Below, in pieces: positions 60,186 through 64,000 of a DNA stretch of 64,000 bases. Each line of letters opens with the position of its first letter. Within the stretch, counting starts at the first letter, position 1. The translations under genes and the position numbers were made by a program. The stretch covers positions 9,943,501 through 10,007,500 of the forward strand of contig NC_084938.1 in the NCBI RefSeq assembly GCF_958298935.1, given 5' to 3'. The notes under the pieces were generated by a model. It made no database searches and was not told the origin of the DNA. It was given only the letters and a program-made list of their open reading frames with translations. The DNA comes from Phragmites australis. Its lineage: Eukaryota; Streptophyta; Magnoliopsida; Poales; Poaceae.

Positions 60186-60552
60186 GCCTGACCTAATTTA
60201 TCACTTGGGCAGAGGTGTCACTTGCCCTTTTGTGTTATGTATTTATCATTCCAGCTCATCACTTCATCTCTTCTGTCACAACGCTACAGGATCCTTTTGC
60301 AGCAGTTAATTAAGTGCAGTACCACCGACCAAGCCCCCCCCCCCCCACCCCAACAAAAAATCCATCCTATAAGTTCCGACCTCAGTCTCCTTACAATATC
60401 CTAACCCAAAGGATGAGATGAATAAAGACAGACAACAAAAGACGAAAGAAGTCATGTCGATAGAAACTCAAAAGTGCTCTCTGACCTACTGTAGTATTTA
60501 GATGCATCGGGAACACAATTATCAGTCGGTTTATTCTCTTTCTTGCACACGA
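60186..60552. repeat. Diverged direct duplication, copy 2
   Basis: Homologous to 47325-47692, same orientation; contains a run of C (about 60336-60349) absent from copy 1. Confidence 0.75.
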
Positions 60553-60849
60553 CATATCACATATCTAGGCCGGATTGGCTACAGACGTGGAGTTGACGCC
60601 CGTTGTAGTCTCTAGGCCAGGTGAGCCTCTAGCAGATCGATACGGTGTCGGCTGAGATACCAGCATGCCGCAGGGACAACCGGACGAGGGCTGCTGTCGG
60701 GACCGCTCTAACAACAGATCTCGATATACGTCGACTTCACCGATAAAAACAAACACAGTGTCATTAATTTAACATAAAAGTCATTCATATATAGAGGACC
60801 TTTGTAGAGTAAAAATCAAATAAACACTACAGCTAGCGTAATCTTCTCA
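60553..60849. other. Unassigned sequence, no gene seen
   Basis: Mixed composition; no ORF or repeat boundary recognised. Confidence 0.4.
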
Positions 60850-61962
60850 TCCGTATATCCCACAGACAAGTTAATATAGAATGCCACTTAAATTTTTCAT
60901 TCTAGGAGTAATCTTCGGAGTTTTTCCTAACTGAGCAGTATTGTTATGGCAAGTATGAGTTTGTTTCGCACTTGGCAAGTATAGTAAAGTAATGATACGA
61001 AAACAATCACAATAATAAAGCTTATAGAGGCTTATTTGCATAAAGACCAAATTTAGTAAAATATTTAGTAAAAGCGAAAGTAAATAACCTCAATAATTAT
61101 CATTCTTGACATCAACCGGAGTTGAACACCACAAACATGGTTCCCACAACCATGAATGACCCATCCAAACCAAGGTTTTCCAAAATATTTCCAAAATGTT
61201 CTAATCATGCGTGGCATTACTCCCCGCTCATCACTATGAGTACGGCTAATATATCAGTTTTACACTCTGTAGAGTTTGTACACTTTATCTAAAATACATG
61301 ATCATCTATTACGACCGTGTCGACCAAACACTTACACACTTCCGAGATGTGCACTTAGGATTCTCACTACAAGGTCTTTACAAAGTTTCTTCCAACAAGT
61401 GTCTACCTACTGAGATTTCACCGCCGCGTGACACAAATAACCTCAACAGCAGAAGCCCCCTCTTGCGCCTTACGATTCCCATGAAGTCTCATCTCTTCCT
61501 CGTACCATCACCTAATCTATACTATGCTAGGAGAAAACTAATTAAATGGCAAGTCTTGTCCTATACTAAGCGTGTAGTTGTACTATAAAGCTCAATCCGA
61601 TAGTATCATGAACTAGTCCTTAATTGAATTGAGCAAGACTACTATCCACCTGCCCCTAGCAGCCAACCCAACATCTTACTCAATTCTCTAGTTCATGTTG
61701 CTAAAAACATATTTTAACTCGTTGCATAAAACCATTATTAAGATATCAAACCAAGGTTTTTTTCCAAGCATGACTAAGTAGTACTACTCTTGGTCCATCA
61801 AAACCGAGGCGACTAAATAGATATGAGAAAGCTAAGGTATTATCTATGATAGGTTTCCTATCGACAATTATAATCAAGCAGTTTTGTAAACAAAAATATT
61901 TAGAAACATAGGATCAAAATGCATCAAGAACAATTTAATTTTACCCTGTTACTCAGCGGGAT
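60850..61962 (-). mobile_element. Ty3/gypsy LTR remnant, 3' part
   Basis: Resembles 56100-57240 of the LTR at 55768-58900, in the same orientation. Examples are GGCTTATTTGCATAAA near 61030, GAGTACGGCTAATATATCAG near 61240 and TTTTACACTCTGTAGAG near 61257. It is cut at 61962 by the next LTR. The start is approximate. Confidence 0.6.
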
Positions 61963-64000
61963 TGTAACACCCCAGGGCCACCAGAATCCTGAGATATCAC
62001 TAAACTACGCAACCTACAACTAGCCATAAAAAAAATGGCAGCATCTCCTCTATGAAAAAAAATATATTGCGGAAGCATTAACATAGATAAACAAGATATG
62101 CAGATTCTCACACTAACGGATAGAAACATCCTAACATGAACCAAAAGGAAAATATTAGGTTTAACTTCACCCCCACACTTTAAACTTCAAACGTACGACT
62201 CTAAAGACTAAACTTTATTTATTATTACAGCACAATGATAAAAAAAAATATAGGCATGGAGTGCAAAACGTGCTGCTACATTCCCATCCCTTCACGACAT
62301 GCATCAAATACCTGGAAGGAGTAATGCAAGGGTGAGATATAAAATCTCAGCAAGCAAACTTGTTTTGACAAGTTATTTAAACCACAATTTGATTAAGCAT
62401 CGATTTAATACAGTTTTCTCAAGACATCAGACATGTTAGGATAGTATTAACAACATTAAAGAATAACTTCAAATAAAGATCACAACCACATGTGTAACTT
62501 CATATCCACAATAACATATAAATATTATTAATTTTCAAGAATGCATATGAATGCAATGATATGTCTTCTTTTACATCGCACCCCTCCTTGAGCAACGTAC
62601 GATGTGTACCGGTACAGTCATGATCTTTACGACATAACTTCCAATGCATATACAAATGCAAGTGCACATGGTAGAAATATGCTGCAATTGCATTAAAGTA
62701 TACTACCAATAATACTTCAACTTCATCCTCAAGTCAAATAACAATATAGCTCACAAGAATTATAGCAACGTAAGGATAGATATAAGTCAATGATTAAACA
62801 TGCTTAAACATAAAGTATAACATAAAGTTCAGATCATAGTTAAATTATCATGGTTCTGAAATAAAGGTGTAGGTGATGAAAATAACAAGTCAAAACGGTA
62901 GCAACAACATAGCTACGTTTACTTGCCTTCTACCGATGATAATGGCCAACTTCAAGTGTGAGACGAAGAACCACCACCTAAACATAACCATAACTCAGCA
63001 CCAACACTCCTCATAATATGCAAATACATAAAACAAAGCGCTCCTATGCCCGAAACCCTCAATCAAGACATATCGACCAAAAACAGCACACACGCAATAG
63101 TTTGACAGGAGCAGCAGTACTTATCTTTTTCGTAACTATTTTTCTACCACAGATAATACATTTTCAGAAACTACAGAACAAGGGCTACAACTTTCGTTGA
63201 GACGACACAATTTTCTCATGCCTCTAAGGTCTCCTAAATGACATAGCAAAACAGCTCTAGAAACCTGTCGTCAATTTCAGACAGCAGCCACCCAAACTTG
63301 TTTATCTCCAGAAATACGCAACAAAAAATTCTAAAATTTTGTGGACATGTAGATCATAACACAAGCTTCAACTTTTGTATCATTCGGATCTACATAAAAC
63401 ATCTCTAACAAGGCCTAATCAAGTTCTGAACTTTGACAACGAAATCTGTCAATCATTAATTGCAGAAAAGTTCAGAACAGCGTAACTAAAGCTACAACCA
63501 ATGAAACATTGTATTGTTCACACCATTGGAAAGCTTAATGAATCCTCTACAACCTTCTAGCATTTTGAACAATTGGCTCCGCAACTAAGATGCCCAAAAA
63601 TAGAATAGATCTAACACTGACAGAAATTCGACAGAGATACAATAGTCAGATTCAGACAGAAATATCTCCTAAACCACATGGCCAAAAATTCTGAAATTTC
63701 ACTGGTAGATATATTTCGATTATAGCTACAACTTTCTAGTTGATCACTTCCACAGAAAAAATCATCTAGGTCACCGAAACATCAAGAACATGCACACTGC
63801 TCAATCTGCCTGCGCGCAGAACACTCAGTTCGACCCCAAACCACAAATTCCCCTAACCAAAACCTCTCAAACCAAGATCTACCGGCCATAATCATCAACC
63901 AAATATAAAGAACAGCAGGAGAATTGTTACCTTAGGGCACCACAGCAAGAAAACCCCAAAATCCCCTAGCTCCAAACCTCATCTTCCCCTCTTCTCCTTG
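61963..64000 (-). mobile_element. Ty3/gypsy LTR, same family as 1968-5092, cut by window end
   Basis: Starts TGTAACACCCC and matches 1968-4680 in order and orientation (for example ACTTCAAAC and CACGACTC/TACGACTC near 62185, and ACATCGCACCCC near 62575). About 2.0 of 3.1 kb lies in the window. The sequence to its left has no primer binding site, so it is either a solo LTR or the 3' LTR of an element that continues to the right. Confidence 0.8.

Noticed and set aside
1968..64000. LTRs at 1968 and 61963 as the two ends of one giant element
   Set aside because: No primer site adjoins the right copy, no matching internal region lies next to either copy, and the left copy has its own near-match target duplication.

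Overview
This is nuclear DNA of a flowering plant, almost certainly a grass. The evidence is the repeat content: CRM-like and Tekay/Del-like Ty3/gypsy chromoviruses, a Ty1/copia gag, plant L1-type LINEs with a CCHC plus DUF4283-like ORF1, a tRNA-derived SINE, CACTA and Tourist-like elements, and several solo LTRs of 3-4 kb. I found no intact host protein gene, rRNA, tRNA gene or CRISPR array. The window reads as gene-poor heterochromatin built by nested insertion. CRM-clade elements are often enriched near centromeres, so a pericentromeric origin is possible but not shown.

Layout. 1-1866: LINE ORF2 fragment and a 701-bp non-autonomous CACTA element. 1968-5092: minus-strand solo LTR, whose family recurs at 61963 to the window end. 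5093-5880: decayed copia gag. 5881-11650: mixed low-copy-looking DNA with a direct duplication, two MITE-like elements and a SINE with a perfect 16-bp target-site duplication (TSD). 11651-12750: truncated chromovirus LTR. 12751-22696: an RT-less CRM-like element (A, plus strand), split by a complete CRM-like element (B, 14243-21994, minus strand, TSD aaaag). 22705-33395: a minus-strand Tekay-like chromovirus (D), whose RT is split by a 3.7-kb solo LTR (28477-32173, TSD agtca). 33991-45232: a plus-strand Tekay-like chromovirus (C) with an extra ORF before gag; its 3' LTR carries another LTR with a 78-bp tandem array. 45233-48138 and 59230-60850: DNA not assigned to transposons except a Tourist-like MITE, with a diverged direct duplication. 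Between them lies a minus-strand L1-type LINE (48154-59214, 15-bp TSD), itself split by a solo LTR (55768-58900, TSD cctac). 60850-64000: an LTR remnant interrupted by the second copy of the 1968 LTR family.

How the parts relate. Every recognisable ORF is a transposon gene, and almost all carry stops, frameshifts or lost catalytic residues, so nothing appears able to move on its own now. The order of events can be read from nesting and exact TSDs: A before B, D before the 28477 solo LTR, and the LINE before the 55768 solo LTR. By eye, B's LTR pair is roughly 95% identical over the first 190 bp and C's roughly 89% over 180 bp, so C looks older. No new cellular system was recognised. The most unusual items are the RT-less element A, the extra ORF in C, the frequent TAG stops where CAG is expected, and the duplicated segment around the LINE.
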